DNA of 29,329 nucleotides from Pedobacter sp. (GTDB taxonomy: Bacteria; Bacteroidota; Bacteroidia; Sphingobacteriales; Sphingobacteriaceae): assembly GCA_004295885.1 (NCBI GenBank), contig SEDG01000009.1:1-29329 (forward strand), in the 5' to 3' direction. Positions within the stretch are counted from its first letter, which is position 1. The number at the start of each line of letters is the position of its first letter. The notes under the pieces are model-generated. The model ran no database searches and was not told where the DNA came from. It was given only the letters and a program-made list of their open reading frames with translations. Below, one piece after another: positions 15,317-24,187 of this stretch. Position numbers and translations under genes: made by a program.

Positions 15317-16243
15317 ATGGAAAATCAAAAAACAGTCTCTACAATGATTGACTTGTGGAAAGCCCACAAAAAACATTATGTAAAACGCTCTAGCTATTCT
15401 GCTTATGCCTTATTAATCGAAAACCATCTACGTCCTGCATTTGGTCATCTTTTCGATATTGAAGAAGATGTAGTACAAGAATTTGTTCTACAGAAATTAG
15501 CCGTCGGCTTAAGTCAAAAGACCATTAAAGATGTATTAATTGTGCTAAAAATGGTTTTGAAGTTTGCCACTAAAAACAAATGGTTACTCGCTAAAACATT
15601 CGATATCCAGTACCCCACAGAGCGAGAAAAACATTTTGTAGAAGTGCTAAGTCGCACCAATCAGAAAAAGGTAATGAACTACGTACAAGAGCATTTTACT
15701 TTCAGAAACCTTGGTATTTTTATTTGTTTAAGTGGCGGTATGCGTATTGGTGAGATATGTGCTTTAAGTTGGGAAGACATAGACATTGACCAAGGAGTAA
15801 TACATATCAGGAAAACGCTACAGCGCATTTACACCATTGAAGATAATGAGCGCAAAACCGAATTGATATTGGATACTCCTAAGACTAAAAATTCCATTCG
15901 AGAAATACCAATGAGCAGAGATTTAATAAGACTGCTCAAGCCCATCAAAAAAATAATGAATGCTAACTTCTTTGTGCTTACCAATGATGCAAAACCAACC
16001 GAGCCACGTACTTACCGTAGCTATTACAAGAGTTTAATGGAACATTTGGGTATGCCTAATTTAAAGTTCCACAGTTTGAGGCACAGCTTTGCAACTAGGT
16101 GCATAGAAAGCAAATGCGATTACAAAACAGTAAGTGTCTTGCTGGGGCACGCAAATATCAGCACAACATTAAACCTGTATGTTCATCCAAATTTAGAACA
16201 AAAGAAAAAAGCAATCGATCAAATGTTTAAAGGTTTACGTTAG
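15317..16243 (+). CDS. Tyrosine recombinase, probable hsdS invertase
   Basis: The 308-residue product has an N-terminal SAM-like core-binding domain (about 8-95) and a catalytic domain with the tyrosine recombinase residues in order: R143 (GGMRIGEICAL), a lysine in the beta-hairpin (TPKTKNSIREIPM, about 195-207), H252-x-x-R255 (HSLRHSFAT), H278 (LLGHANISTTLNLY) and nucleophile Y288. It breaks and rejoins DNA through a 3'-phosphotyrosine link. Its gene sits just outside the right inverted repeat of the hsdS segment, the arrangement of dedicated invertases of phase-variable type I RM systems. No tRNA lies next to it, so it is less likely to be an island integrase. It is followed by a good terminator. 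Confidence 0.92.
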   Translation: MENQKTVSTMIDLWKAHKKHYVKRSSYSAYALLIENHLRPAFGHLFDIEEDVVQEFVLQKLAVGLSQKTIKDVLIVLKMVLKFATKNKWLLAKTFDIQYPTEREKHFVEVLSRTNQKKVMNYVQEHFTFRNLGIFICLSGGMRIGEICALSWEDIDIDQGVIHIRKTLQRIYTIEDNERKTELILDTPKTKNSIREIPMSRDLIRLLKPIKKIMNANFFVLTNDAKPTEPRTYRSYYKSLMEHLGMPNLKFHSLRHSFATRCIESKCDYKTVSVLLGHANISTTLNLYVHPNLEQKKKAIDQMFKGLR

Positions 16244-16271
16244 CTTATTTAAGTTGAGATTCGTTACTATT

Positions 16272-16302
16272 GGATTGTAGGATAGTTTTCCTACAATCCT
16301 TT
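16272..16302 (+). terminator. Intrinsic terminator of the recombinase gene
   Basis: A perfect 11-bp stem, GGATTGTAGGA (16272-16282) with TCCTACAATCC (16289-16299), has a six-base loop and is followed by TTT. It starts 29 bp after the recombinase stop and should separate the recombinase from the Abi/hsdR part. Confidence 0.8.
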
Positions 16303-16491
16303 CTCCTTACATTGATTTTATGGGTTTCCGTAATTTTATTAGGCTAAATACATTATATTCGTTCAATCTAAAAAAATGCTCAATATCACCAATCAAATAT
16401 CAACAAGTAATGTAGTGGTTAAACTAATGAAGCCCTTGTTTACTTTGCTTAAAAATATTAAACAATTATTTTTAATACCAAAAAAAGATAC

Positions 16492-16499
16492 TACATTTG
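16492..16499 (+). promoter_or_regulatory. -7 box for the putative Abi-associated RNA
   Basis: TACATTTG matches TAnnTTTG exactly. It lies about 10 bp ahead of the structured region starting at 16510, as expected if the RNA starts near 16506. The -33 region is T-rich (16469-16473) but has no clean TTG. Confidence 0.55.
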
Positions 16500-16505
16500 T
16501 ATCAA

Positions 16506-16635
16506 CAGTACTCGCCACGCTACCCTTCAGAACAGCGTCCCAGGGCGGGTCTTTTGCTTTTATAGACTTTTTTTTAAAATACCTCAACCTTCTAAATATA
16601 CATTTAAATGCATATTTAGAAGGTTTTTCTTTTTG
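16506..16635 (+). ncRNA. Putative structured RNA upstream of the AbiF-type gene (candidate AbiF RNA)
   Basis: A G+C-rich block stands out from AT-rich surroundings. ACTCGCC (16510-16516) pairs with GGCGGGT (16544-16550), enclosing ACGCT (16517-16521) paired with AGCGT (16534-16538). CCCT in that inner loop (16523-16526) could pair with AGGG (16542-16545) as an alternative or pseudoknot. GTCT (16549-16552) can pair with AGAC (16564-16567). The region ends in a near-perfect 40-bp palindrome (16586-16625: AACCTTCTAAATAT...ATATTTAGAAGGTT) with a T-rich tail, an efficient terminator. A -7 box precedes it and the Abi gene starts 27 bp after the hairpin. Conserved 'AbiF' RNAs upstream of abiF-like genes have been described; by position and form this fits. 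Sequence-level identity to that family was not tested. Confidence 0.6.
16586..16635 (+). terminator. Long palindromic terminator between the RNA and the Abi gene
   Basis: The arms AACCTTCTAAATAT (16586-16599) and ATATTTAGAAGGTT (16612-16625) are exact complements, the middle CATTTAAATG is itself palindromic, and TTTTTCTTTTT follows. The strong hairpin with T-tail should end the upstream RNA, so the Abi gene probably depends on read-through or its own promoter. Confidence 0.8.
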
Positions 16636-16652
16636 TCGTAAAAATCTTTTCT

Positions 16653-17552
16653 ATGATTTATAGCAAAAACGCATTTACCATTGAGGAGCATATTACGCAA
16701 CTTCAAGAAAGGGGATTGCTAATTGCTGATAAAGCTTTGGCAGCACACTATCTCGCACACGTAAGCTACTACCGCTTAGCTGGCTATTGGTGGCCAATGC
16801 AAGCTGATAAGGAATTGCACCTATTTAAACCAAATAGTAAATTTGAAGATGTAATTCACCTTTATAATTTTGACAGAGAACTCCGGATTTTAATTTTCGA
16901 TGCTATCGAAAAAATCGAAATCAGTCTTCGTACCAAACTAATTTACCATTTATCTCATGAATTTGATCCTTGGTGGTTTCAAAACGTGGCTATATTTCAA
17001 GATAGTGGTGCATTGATAGAAACGCTTGCCAACTTGAAAGAGGAGATTGATAGGTCTAAGGATATTTTTATTAAAGAGCATAAAAGAACGTATAAAGAAG
17101 ACTTAAGGTTTCCACCAGCTTGGAAATCATTAGAGATGACAAGTTTTGGTTCACTTTCCAAATTGTATGGTAATCTTAAAAATACTGTCAAATCAAAAGA
17201 TACCATTGCCGAAGAGTTAGGAGCGGTAAACCATACCTATTTGCCTAGTTGGCTACAGTCGATTGCGCAAATAAGAAACTACTGTGCGCACCACAGCAGG
17301 CTATGGAATAAAAACCTTCCCGGAACTCCGAAAATATTAGCTAAGCCTCCTTTTCGTTGGCTGGCTGATGTGCCTACAGATACCCAAAAGCTATATGTAC
17401 ATTTATGCATCATCAGGTATCTGCTTAATATCATAGCGCCTGAGAATTCATTTTCTCTAAAAATAAAAGAATTATTAACCAAATATCCATCCGTAGATCC
17501 TAATGCCTTAGGTTTTAAGGCGGATTGGAAGGACGAAGCACTTTGGAACTAA
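16653..17552 (+). CDS. abiF: Abi_2/AbiF-family abortive infection protein (HEPN RNase-like)
   Basis: The 299-residue protein matches the Abi_2 (AbiD/AbiF) family. Its N-terminus reads SKNAFTIEEHITQLQERGLL and HYLAHVSYYRLAGYWWPM (about 30-50), followed by the helical core FDRELRILIFDAIEKIEISL (about 73-92). Near the C-terminus RNYCAHHSRLWN carries the HEPN ribonuclease motif R-x4-H (R208 to H213). HEPN proteins of this kind cleave RNA and stop growth of infected cells; recent work places AbiF-like proteins with an RNA partner among relatives of Cas13. The gene sits between the recombinase and hsdR, one base before the hsdR ATG, so it is embedded in and probably cotranscribed with the RM locus. 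A structured RNA lies just upstream. Trigger unknown. Confidence 0.88.
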   Translation: MIYSKNAFTIEEHITQLQERGLLIADKALAAHYLAHVSYYRLAGYWWPMQADKELHLFKPNSKFEDVIHLYNFDRELRILIFDAIEKIEISLRTKLIYHLSHEFDPWWFQNVAIFQDSGALIETLANLKEEIDRSKDIFIKEHKRTYKEDLRFPPAWKSLEMTSFGSLSKLYGNLKNTVKSKDTIAEELGAVNHTYLPSWLQSIAQIRNYCAHHSRLWNKNLPGTPKILAKPPFRWLADVPTDTQKLYVHLCIIRYLLNIIAPENSFSLKIKELLTKYPSVDPNALGFKADWKDEALWN

Positions 17553-17553
17553 A

Positions 17554-20439
17554 ATGGCTAAACAAAGCGAACAAATATTAGAAGAACAATTAATCTCCAA
17601 CTTGCAAAAGTTAGGGTACGATTATATCACTCTAACTAATGAAGACGAACTAATTCGTAATTTAAAGTTGCAATTAGAGAAACATAATAAGGTGAGTTTT
17701 TCTGATGCAGAGTTTGAAAAAGTGATCAATATCCTTAACAAAGGTTCTGTTTTTGAGAAAGCTAAGACATTACGGCAGATACAACATATAGTTAGAGACA
17801 ATGGAGATAACCTTTATTTTGAGTTTTTAAATACCGAATATTGGTGCCAAAACGAATATCAAGTAACCAACCAAGTTACCCAAGAAGGTAAGTATATAAA
17901 CCGTTACGATGTTACTTTGCTTATTAATGGTGTACCATTGGTTCAAATAGAATTAAAGCGTGTTGGTTTGGATATGAAAGAAGCATTCAACCAGCTTAAC
18001 CGTTACCAGCGTCACTCGTTTAGTTCTGGGCATGCCCTTTATCAATATGTACAGGTATTTGTAATTAGCAACGGGGTTAATACTAAGTATTTTGCAAATA
18101 ATCGATATCAAGATTTTAAGCAAACTTTCTATTGGACTGATGTACAAAATAAGAGAATTACCAATTTGCTTGAAGGTTTTACAGATGCTTTCTTAGAGCC
18201 TTGTCACATTAGTAAAATGATATGCAAATACATTGTACTAAACGAAGCCAACAAAATACCCATGATTTTGCGTCCTTACCAATACTATGCGGTGGAAGCT
18301 CTAATTGAAAGGGTTAAGAATACGACAAAGAATGGGTATATCTGGCATACCACAGGCTCTGGTAAAACCTTAACCTCGTTTAAAGCCAGTCAAATCTTAA
18401 TGAAACTAAAACAAATTCATAAAGTTGTTTTTGTAGTAGATCGAAAAGATTTAGATTACCAAACCACTAAGGAGTTTAATAGTTTTCAAGAGGGGAGCAT
18501 TGATGGGGCAGATAACACGGGTAATTTAGTAAGACAGTTTACTGATAATTATGTAGACAAAAAGGGCGAGCATAAAAATTCAAAACTAATTGTAACTACC
18601 ATCCAAAAATTAAATACCGCGATCAGTAAGCTGAGGTACGAGGGTAAAATGGGCAGTTTGAAGGACAAGCGCATTGTGTTTATTTTTGATGAATGTCATC
18701 GTAGCCAATTTGGAGATACACACCAACGTATTAAATCTTTTTTTAACAATAGTCAATTATTCGGCTTTACTGGTACGCCAATTTTTGCAGATAATGCCAA
18801 TAAAAACGACTTGGGCAAGCGAACTACTAAAGACTTGTTTGAGGATTGTTTGCATAAATATGTGATCACAGATGCCATTCGCGATGAGAATGTGTTGAAG
18901 TTTTCAGTTGAATATGTTGGACGCTATAAACATAAGGATGGTAGGGAAACGGCTATAGATATCGAAGTAGAAGATATTGATACCACGGAGTTGATGGAAG
19001 ATCCAAAAAGGCTCACAAAAATTGCTGATTACATACTTGCTCATCATGACCGCAAAACACAAAGTAAACGCTTTACTGCAATGTTTTGTGTAGATAGCGT
19101 TAAGACGTTGATTAAATACTATGATATTTTTAAACGTAGAAAGCAAGAAGGAGCACACCAGTTAAAAATTGCTACCATCTTTAGTTATGCCAGCAATGAA
19201 GATGATGCAGAAGCCAATGGCTTTATTCCTGAAGAAGTTTCTGTTGTTGAAGAACCAAAAGTTCTCTATGGCTTACAGGCGCATAGTAGAGAAAAGCTAG
19301 ATGAGTTTATAAGCGATTATAATGACATGTTTAGCAGTGCATACAGCACGAAGGACAGCGAGAGCTTTTATAACTATTATAACGACATCTCTAAAAATGT
19401 TAAGGAAGGGAAAATCGATGTCCTCTTAGTGGTAAATATGTTTTTAACTGGCTTTGACAGTAAAACCTTGAATACCTTATATGTAGATAAGAATTTAAAA
19501 TACCATGGCCTAATTCAAGCTTATTCACGCACCAATAGAATTTTAAATGAGCAAAAATCACAAGGAAACATTGTTGTCTTCCGTAATCTAAAAAATAGAA
19601 CGGATGAGGCTATAACCTTGTTTAGTAATAAGGATGCTATTGAAGTGATCATCATGCAACCTTATGAAGATTATACCAAAGAGTTTGAAAAGGCTTATGA
19701 TAGGTTAGTTGCTATCGCAAGGTTTCCAGATGATGTAAGTGACTTGGTTACCGAAGAAGATGAATTCGAATTTGTAAGTGCGTTTAGAAATATAATGCGC
19801 ATTAAAAACATTATGACTTCATTTGCTGATTTCAATTGGGATGACTTATCAATGGGTGAGCGGGAATTTGAAATGTTTAAAAGCAAATACCTTGATTTAT
19901 ATGATAAGGTACATCAGGAACATGCAAAGGAGAAGGTTTCTATTTTAGATGATGTAGACTTTGAATTAGAATTAATCCATCGGGATGAAATTAATGTAAC
20001 CTACATTATCCAATTGCTGATAAGGCTTAAGACCGCTAAAAAAGGGGATGATGAAAAAACCAAACAAGAGATTGCTAACTTATTATCTACAGAAACTACG
20101 TTGCGTAGTAAACGAGAATTGATTGAGCGTTTTATAGAAGAGAATCTTCCCTTAATTAAAGACACGGACGAGGTAACAGAGGAGTTTGATAAGTTTTGGG
20201 ATAAAGAACAAAGGCACGCATTTAATAAGTTAGTGAGCGAGGAAAAGCTCTCTAAAGAAAAAACAGAGAAACTAATAGAAGATTACCTTTTTGCGGAGAA
20301 AGAACCGCTAACAGATGATTTGTTAGATTTAATTGAAGGCGAAAAGCCAAGCATTCTTCAACGCAAAAAAAGAAGAGATGGGATTTTATTACGTATCAAA
20401 GATTTCGTAGAAACTTTTATTAATGGAATGGCGGCTTAA
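17554..20439 (+). CDS. hsdR: Type I restriction endonuclease subunit HsdR
   Basis: The 961-residue motor and nuclease subunit cuts unmethylated DNA after ATP-driven translocation, in the R2M2S complex. The N-terminal HSDR_N domain has the PD-(D/E)xK nuclease residues D119 and E133-x-K135 (YDVTLLING...VQIELKR). The SF2 helicase part has Walker A TTGSGKT (residues 266-272), Walker B DECH (379-382), motif III FGFTGTPIF, and the motif V/VI region MFLTGFDSKTL and QAYSRTNRI. A helical C-terminus for binding HsdM follows (about 720-961). Length is typical. It is separated from hsdM/hsdS by the invertible segment, the recombinase and the Abi gene. It starts one base after the Abi stop. Confidence 0.95.
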   Translation: MAKQSEQILEEQLISNLQKLGYDYITLTNEDELIRNLKLQLEKHNKVSFSDAEFEKVINILNKGSVFEKAKTLRQIQHIVRDNGDNLYFEFLNTEYWCQNEYQVTNQVTQEGKYINRYDVTLLINGVPLVQIELKRVGLDMKEAFNQLNRYQRHSFSSGHALYQYVQVFVISNGVNTKYFANNRYQDFKQTFYWTDVQNKRITNLLEGFTDAFLEPCHISKMICKYIVLNEANKIPMILRPYQYYAVEALIERVKNTTKNGYIWHTTGSGKTLTSFKASQILMKLKQIHKVVFVVDRKDLDYQTTKEFNSFQEGSIDGADNTGNLVRQFTDNYVDKKGEHKNSKLIVTTIQKLNTAISKLRYEGKMGSLKDKRIVFIFDECHRSQFGDTHQRIKSFFNNSQLFGFTGTPIFADNANKNDLGKRTTKDLFEDCLHKYVITDAIRDENVLKFSVEYVGRYKHKDGRETAIDIEVEDIDTTELMEDPKRLTKIADYILAHHDRKTQSKRFTAMFCVDSVKTLIKYYDIFKRRKQEGAHQLKIATIFSYASNEDDAEANGFIPEEVSVVEEPKVLYGLQAHSREKLDEFISDYNDMFSSAYSTKDSESFYNYYNDISKNVKEGKIDVLLVVNMFLTGFDSKTLNTLYVDKNLKYHGLIQAYSRTNRILNEQKSQGNIVVFRNLKNRTDEAITLFSNKDAIEVIIMQPYEDYTKEFEKAYDRLVAIARFPDDVSDLVTEEDEFEFVSAFRNIMRIKNIMTSFADFNWDDLSMGEREFEMFKSKYLDLYDKVHQEHAKEKVSILDDVDFELELIHRDEINVTYIIQLLIRLKTAKKGDDEKTKQEIANLLSTETTLRSKRELIERFIEENLPLIKDTDEVTEEFDKFWDKEQRHAFNKLVSEEKLSKEKTEKLIEDYLFAEKEPLTDDLLDLIEGEKPSILQRKKRRDGILLRIKDFVETFINGMAA

Positions 20440-20502
20440 ATATTTCAAGTGTAAAGTGATTTAACTATTTAATTTAATACCTCTAGCAATTATGTTTGAT
20501 CT

Positions 20503-23500
20503 CTACTTCGGCAAGTGAGATGATAGTTGGCTAAATAAACCCGCACTTTCCCAATGTGATCGATTCCCAATTACATAAATAACCTCCTTTGCTCTAGTCA
20601 CTGCAACATTCAATATATTGGGTTTGCTCCCTGCCCAATTTCTTGCACCCTTTTGACCCGCAGCTGGAGCCCCTAATACGAATATGACTGCCTCAGCTTC
20701 CCTGCCTTGAACAGTGTGTACTGTGCCAATTCTTTCATTTGGCCATAAATCTGGATCCTCTACCCAACCATGCATAATTCTGCTTTCGTAAATCAATGTT
20801 CTTAAATTTTCTGCTACGATTAAGAAAGGGGTAATGATATATAAATTAGGTTCAAGGTTTCTCTCTTTAATTTTTAAGAGCATATTTATAACCAATTCTC
20901 CTTCCTGTTCGCTCCATTTATCGGCAGAGTCAGAGTTGACGTTAAACCATTTTGAAGACCCAATTAAATCACGAATTGGAGAACTGCCAATCTTTTTTGC
21001 TTGTACCATTTTGCGGTCATAAGCAACAAGATTTGATATGGTAAACATAGGCTCAGTACAACGCCTATGAACTAAGAGGGGAACACCCACTTTCCGAAAC
21101 CCATTACTACTATCGAAAGTGGCAACGTATGCTGAGGTTGCATCTGCCACGGTTTGTACTGATGAAATAGGTGCGTTGAAACGATTATGGTCGATTTTAA
21201 AATGTTTACATATTTTGTCTGTAAGAATGTCGGGTAGGGAAACCACAGGTTCAATCTGAAAAGGATCACCGACTACAACTGCACGTTTAGCTCTAACTAT
21301 TGCTCCGACGGCAGCCTGTGGGACCGCTTGTCCTGCTTCATCAATAAGTACCCAGCCTAAACTTTCAGGTGGCATATTGCCTAGCATTCTTTCGATTGAT
21401 GCAAACGTAGTTGATATACTTGGCACAACAAGAAAGAGCGAAGACCATAGATCAGGTATTAATTGTTCTTTTTCCTTATCTGCCATTTTCTTTCCAGAAA
21501 GTACCATCATCATTACACCTAAATTGTGTCTTAGTTTTTGAGCTGCCGCATCATTAAATGCTTTGTGCACTTTCATTGCTGAAATGAATACTTTATCTCT
21601 TATCTGTTGCATCTCAAAATTACACCATGGTGCAATTAATTGAATGTCCTTAAACTCTTTTCCTACAAAGTCTTCATTGATAAAGTGATTGCCGATTTTT
21701 GCTGCAGACTTTACAACTACATCATTTGCTGCTTGGAGTTCACTTAAGGATTTTCGATGTGCTATTTGCGCTGATTGATATTTGGAAAACAACAATTTGA
21801 CATCATTTGACTTTTGATTTTCTCTTTTGTAAATATCTTTAATCACAAGTAATTTTGCCTCTAACTCGTTTAGCAGTTCGGCCTGTTTTAGTTTCCAGAT
21901 TTCAAATGACGTGGATCCAAACAATCGTTTAAAAAAGCCAGGTTTAATCTGTTTGTGCAACTCAATTCGTTTTTCAATATATTGCTTTTCGATATTAGAT
22001 TGATTGTGTTCTTCTTCGATACTTGTTAACTCTACTTTTTCTTTCGTATATCTGGTTAATAGAACAGCTGAATTTTTGGAATTTTCATCTTCATTTTTTC
22101 TTAAAAGAGGAAGAGCCAATACCTGTAACCTAACTTGCTCTAACGCTGCAAGTCTTGAACGACTATCTGCCAGTAAGTTTTTGAAATCTTGTCTAATCTT
22201 TCGCCAAATCAATATTGCCGTTTCAGCATTTGGAGGTGCGTTATCATTGATGATGGCTTTCGGCTTACGAGGCTTGACTACTTCACCGGTTTCAGGATTC
22301 TTTTCTTCAATCCACTGAGGATTGCCTGATGCCTCTGCAAGATAGGTTTGCATGCCTACTTCCTTATCCCACCAAAAGCGCTGAATAAATAAGTTTTTGT
22401 TTTTACCATTCCCTAAAACCGCTGCAATTAAGCCCCAGGTTTCCTTGCCATGAAGAACATCGGATAGAATTTTATAGTACCTCAATTCGGGAAATAAACT
22501 ACTGATGGCATTTATGGCAGGTAACTCAGTACTCACATTTTCAACAGCTTTATTGTTTGAAGACGCAATTAGTATTTCATATCCTTTCAAAGATTGATCA
22601 ACTTTGTATAGATGTAACCAGCCCTGTCCGACGTTTATCTTTTGACCAGTCGTTGCAAATGCTTTTTGAGGGTCGTCAAATGCACACATGGCTTCTGCCC
22701 TTTGTGTTATAATCCCTGCTATGATATCACGAAGTAGTGTGGTTTTTCCTGTTCCGGGTGGCCCATTTACAGGTAGGATACCATTACGCTTTAAGTTTTT
22801 AAAAGTGAGGTTTACTGCAGCCTGTTGCAAAAGGACTAGAGGATGCAAGCCTTCGCAAGGCCATCTACATGGCGGGAAGTTTTGCGGAGAAATTGCCTCT
22901 TCAAGTGCTTTTCGGTTTTCGAAAAGATTGTATTCCTTAATAGGTGTTTCAAGACCTAAATATTTTTTTAATATAGGTGTTATTTTGTTTTCCTTGATTA
23001 ATTTTTTTGTTAGCTCTAAATCTCTTAAATAAAAGCTATTTAAAAGTAACCCCTCTGGCGAGCCACCACTTTTATAATAATGATAATATCTAATTGCAAA
23101 TAGATTAGGCTTAACCAAATTTGCCGGAAGTGCTAGGGTATCAATAATCCAGTTGTAAGCATCAGTAATCTGATTTAAAGTCAATGGCAGCACTTCATCC
23201 TCAGTTCCTTTCCCCCGAAGGATGACTTCTAAACCTTCCTGAAGCTTCTTCTCCGCTTGAGACCATTCACCAAGCTTTGACAAATTACCATTGAGTGCCT
23301 TTGGAAGTGCCCAAGCAAAACTAGAGATTGAAACTGCTGGCGCCTCGACCAAAAGGCCTTTATTATTAACTATTATTGATGCAATAGGAGCTTCTCCTCT
23401 TTTGGCTGGCTTTTCTTCGTTTGTATCTCCATAAACTTTCACTAACAGGTCTACAGATTCGCTAACTTTTATAGTTCCTAAAATGATGTGGTAAAATAGT

Positions 23501-23940
23501 TGATAATTGAGTTTGGATTTTTCACCCAATCCTTCCCAAGGTAGGGCTCCTGATTGCAATGAAGCAACAAGTTTTACGTCTCCATTTTGAGCAAGTTGCT
23601 GAGGTTTAATGAAAGTTTGAGGTGATAGCACTTCCAGGGCTGACCAAGCAGATATTACATTGTAGCCTTCTTTGTCTGATAAATCTAATATCAAATCATC
23701 TATATCTACTTTCGGTTGATCTTGTTTAGTTCTTTCTGACTCTATGCGATCACTTTCCTGATGCCACTCCTTATTATTAGAAATTGTCAACAACACTTCG
23801 TTCAACAATCTTTCAGCTCTTGCGGAATTTCTGAAACCTAGCTCTTCTTCAAGAGCCAACAACAAAATAGGATTATTTTTCTGAGACTTGTATTCTAATT
23901 CCAGTTGCTCTATTGTATAGTTAAACAAAGGTCGCTTCAT
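20503..23940 (-). CDS. Large SF1 (UPF1/DNA2-like) helicase, probable defence protein
   Basis: The 1145-residue protein has a helical N-terminal region (about 1-380) without a recognised domain, then an SF1B helicase core split by a long coiled-coil insertion. Motif I is GPPGTGKTT (residues 393-401); the insert runs from about 560 to 760 with predicted coiled coil (YTKEKVELTSIEEEHNQS); motif II is DEAGQ (867-871), followed by VVVGDPFQIEPV (motif III). C-terminal motifs are GTVHTVQGREAEAVIF (motif V) and NVAVTRAKEVIYVIG (motif VI). There is no visible nuclease or phospholipase-D domain. UPF1-like helicases move along single-stranded DNA or RNA; several defence systems use them. The gene is convergent with hsdR and divergent from mcrB (247-bp gap, 23941-24187, where I see no clear promoter box). 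Substrate is unknown. Confidence 0.85.
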   Translation of the reverse strand: MKRPLFNYTIEQLELEYKSQKNNPILLLALEEELGFRNSARAERLLNEVLLTISNNKEWHQESDRIESERTKQDQPKVDIDDLILDLSDKEGYNVISAWSALEVLSPQTFIKPQQLAQNGDVKLVASLQSGALPWEGLGEKSKLNYQLFYHIILGTIKVSESVDLLVKVYGDTNEEKPAKRGEAPIASIIVNNKGLLVEAPAVSISSFAWALPKALNGNLSKLGEWSQAEKKLQEGLEVILRGKGTEDEVLPLTLNQITDAYNWIIDTLALPANLVKPNLFAIRYYHYYKSGGSPEGLLLNSFYLRDLELTKKLIKENKITPILKKYLGLETPIKEYNLFENRKALEEAISPQNFPPCRWPCEGLHPLVLLQQAAVNLTFKNLKRNGILPVNGPPGTGKTTLLRDIIAGIITQRAEAMCAFDDPQKAFATTGQKINVGQGWLHLYKVDQSLKGYEILIASSNNKAVENVSTELPAINAISSLFPELRYYKILSDVLHGKETWGLIAAVLGNGKNKNLFIQRFWWDKEVGMQTYLAEASGNPQWIEEKNPETGEVVKPRKPKAIINDNAPPNAETAILIWRKIRQDFKNLLADSRSRLAALEQVRLQVLALPLLRKNEDENSKNSAVLLTRYTKEKVELTSIEEEHNQSNIEKQYIEKRIELHKQIKPGFFKRLFGSTSFEIWKLKQAELLNELEAKLLVIKDIYKRENQKSNDVKLLFSKYQSAQIAHRKSLSELQAANDVVVKSAAKIGNHFINEDFVGKEFKDIQLIAPWCNFEMQQIRDKVFISAMKVHKAFNDAAAQKLRHNLGVMMMVLSGKKMADKEKEQLIPDLWSSLFLVVPSISTTFASIERMLGNMPPESLGWVLIDEAGQAVPQAAVGAIVRAKRAVVVGDPFQIEPVVSLPDILTDKICKHFKIDHNRFNAPISSVQTVADATSAYVATFDSSNGFRKVGVPLLVHRRCTEPMFTISNLVAYDRKMVQAKKIGSSPIRDLIGSSKWFNVNSDSADKWSEQEGELVINMLLKIKERNLEPNLYIITPFLIVAENLRTLIYESRIMHGWVEDPDLWPNERIGTVHTVQGREAEAVIFVLGAPAAGQKGARNWAGSKPNILNVAVTRAKEVIYVIGNRSHWESAGLFSQLSSHLPK

Positions 23941-24187
23941 TTTAATTTTTTGGTTTCATTCAAATCACAATTGAACTGAAATGGAGAAGTTAAACTACCT
24001 CTAAAGTAACATTTTAATTGGCAGAGCAAGAAATAATCAATAGTTCCAAGATAATTTCAGTGAAAACTCTAATCTATGTTCATTATTAGTGATCCGATTA
24101 CGGTATCCCGTAAAGGAATTTTGTTAAGTTTAAGGAATTTTAGAAAATCATTGTAGACCATAATTATTATCCATCTTAAAACGCTCC

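Noticed and set aside
15317..16243. The tyrosine recombinase as integrase of a mobile island
   Set aside because: No attachment repeats are found next to it, while a perfect inverted repeat of the hsdS switch lies 71 bp away; the invertase role explains it better.
16376..16663. 95-residue plus-strand frame and 64-residue minus-strand frame before the Abi gene
   Set aside because: They run through the structured RNA block and the palindromic terminator; composition is not protein-like and the region is better explained as non-coding.
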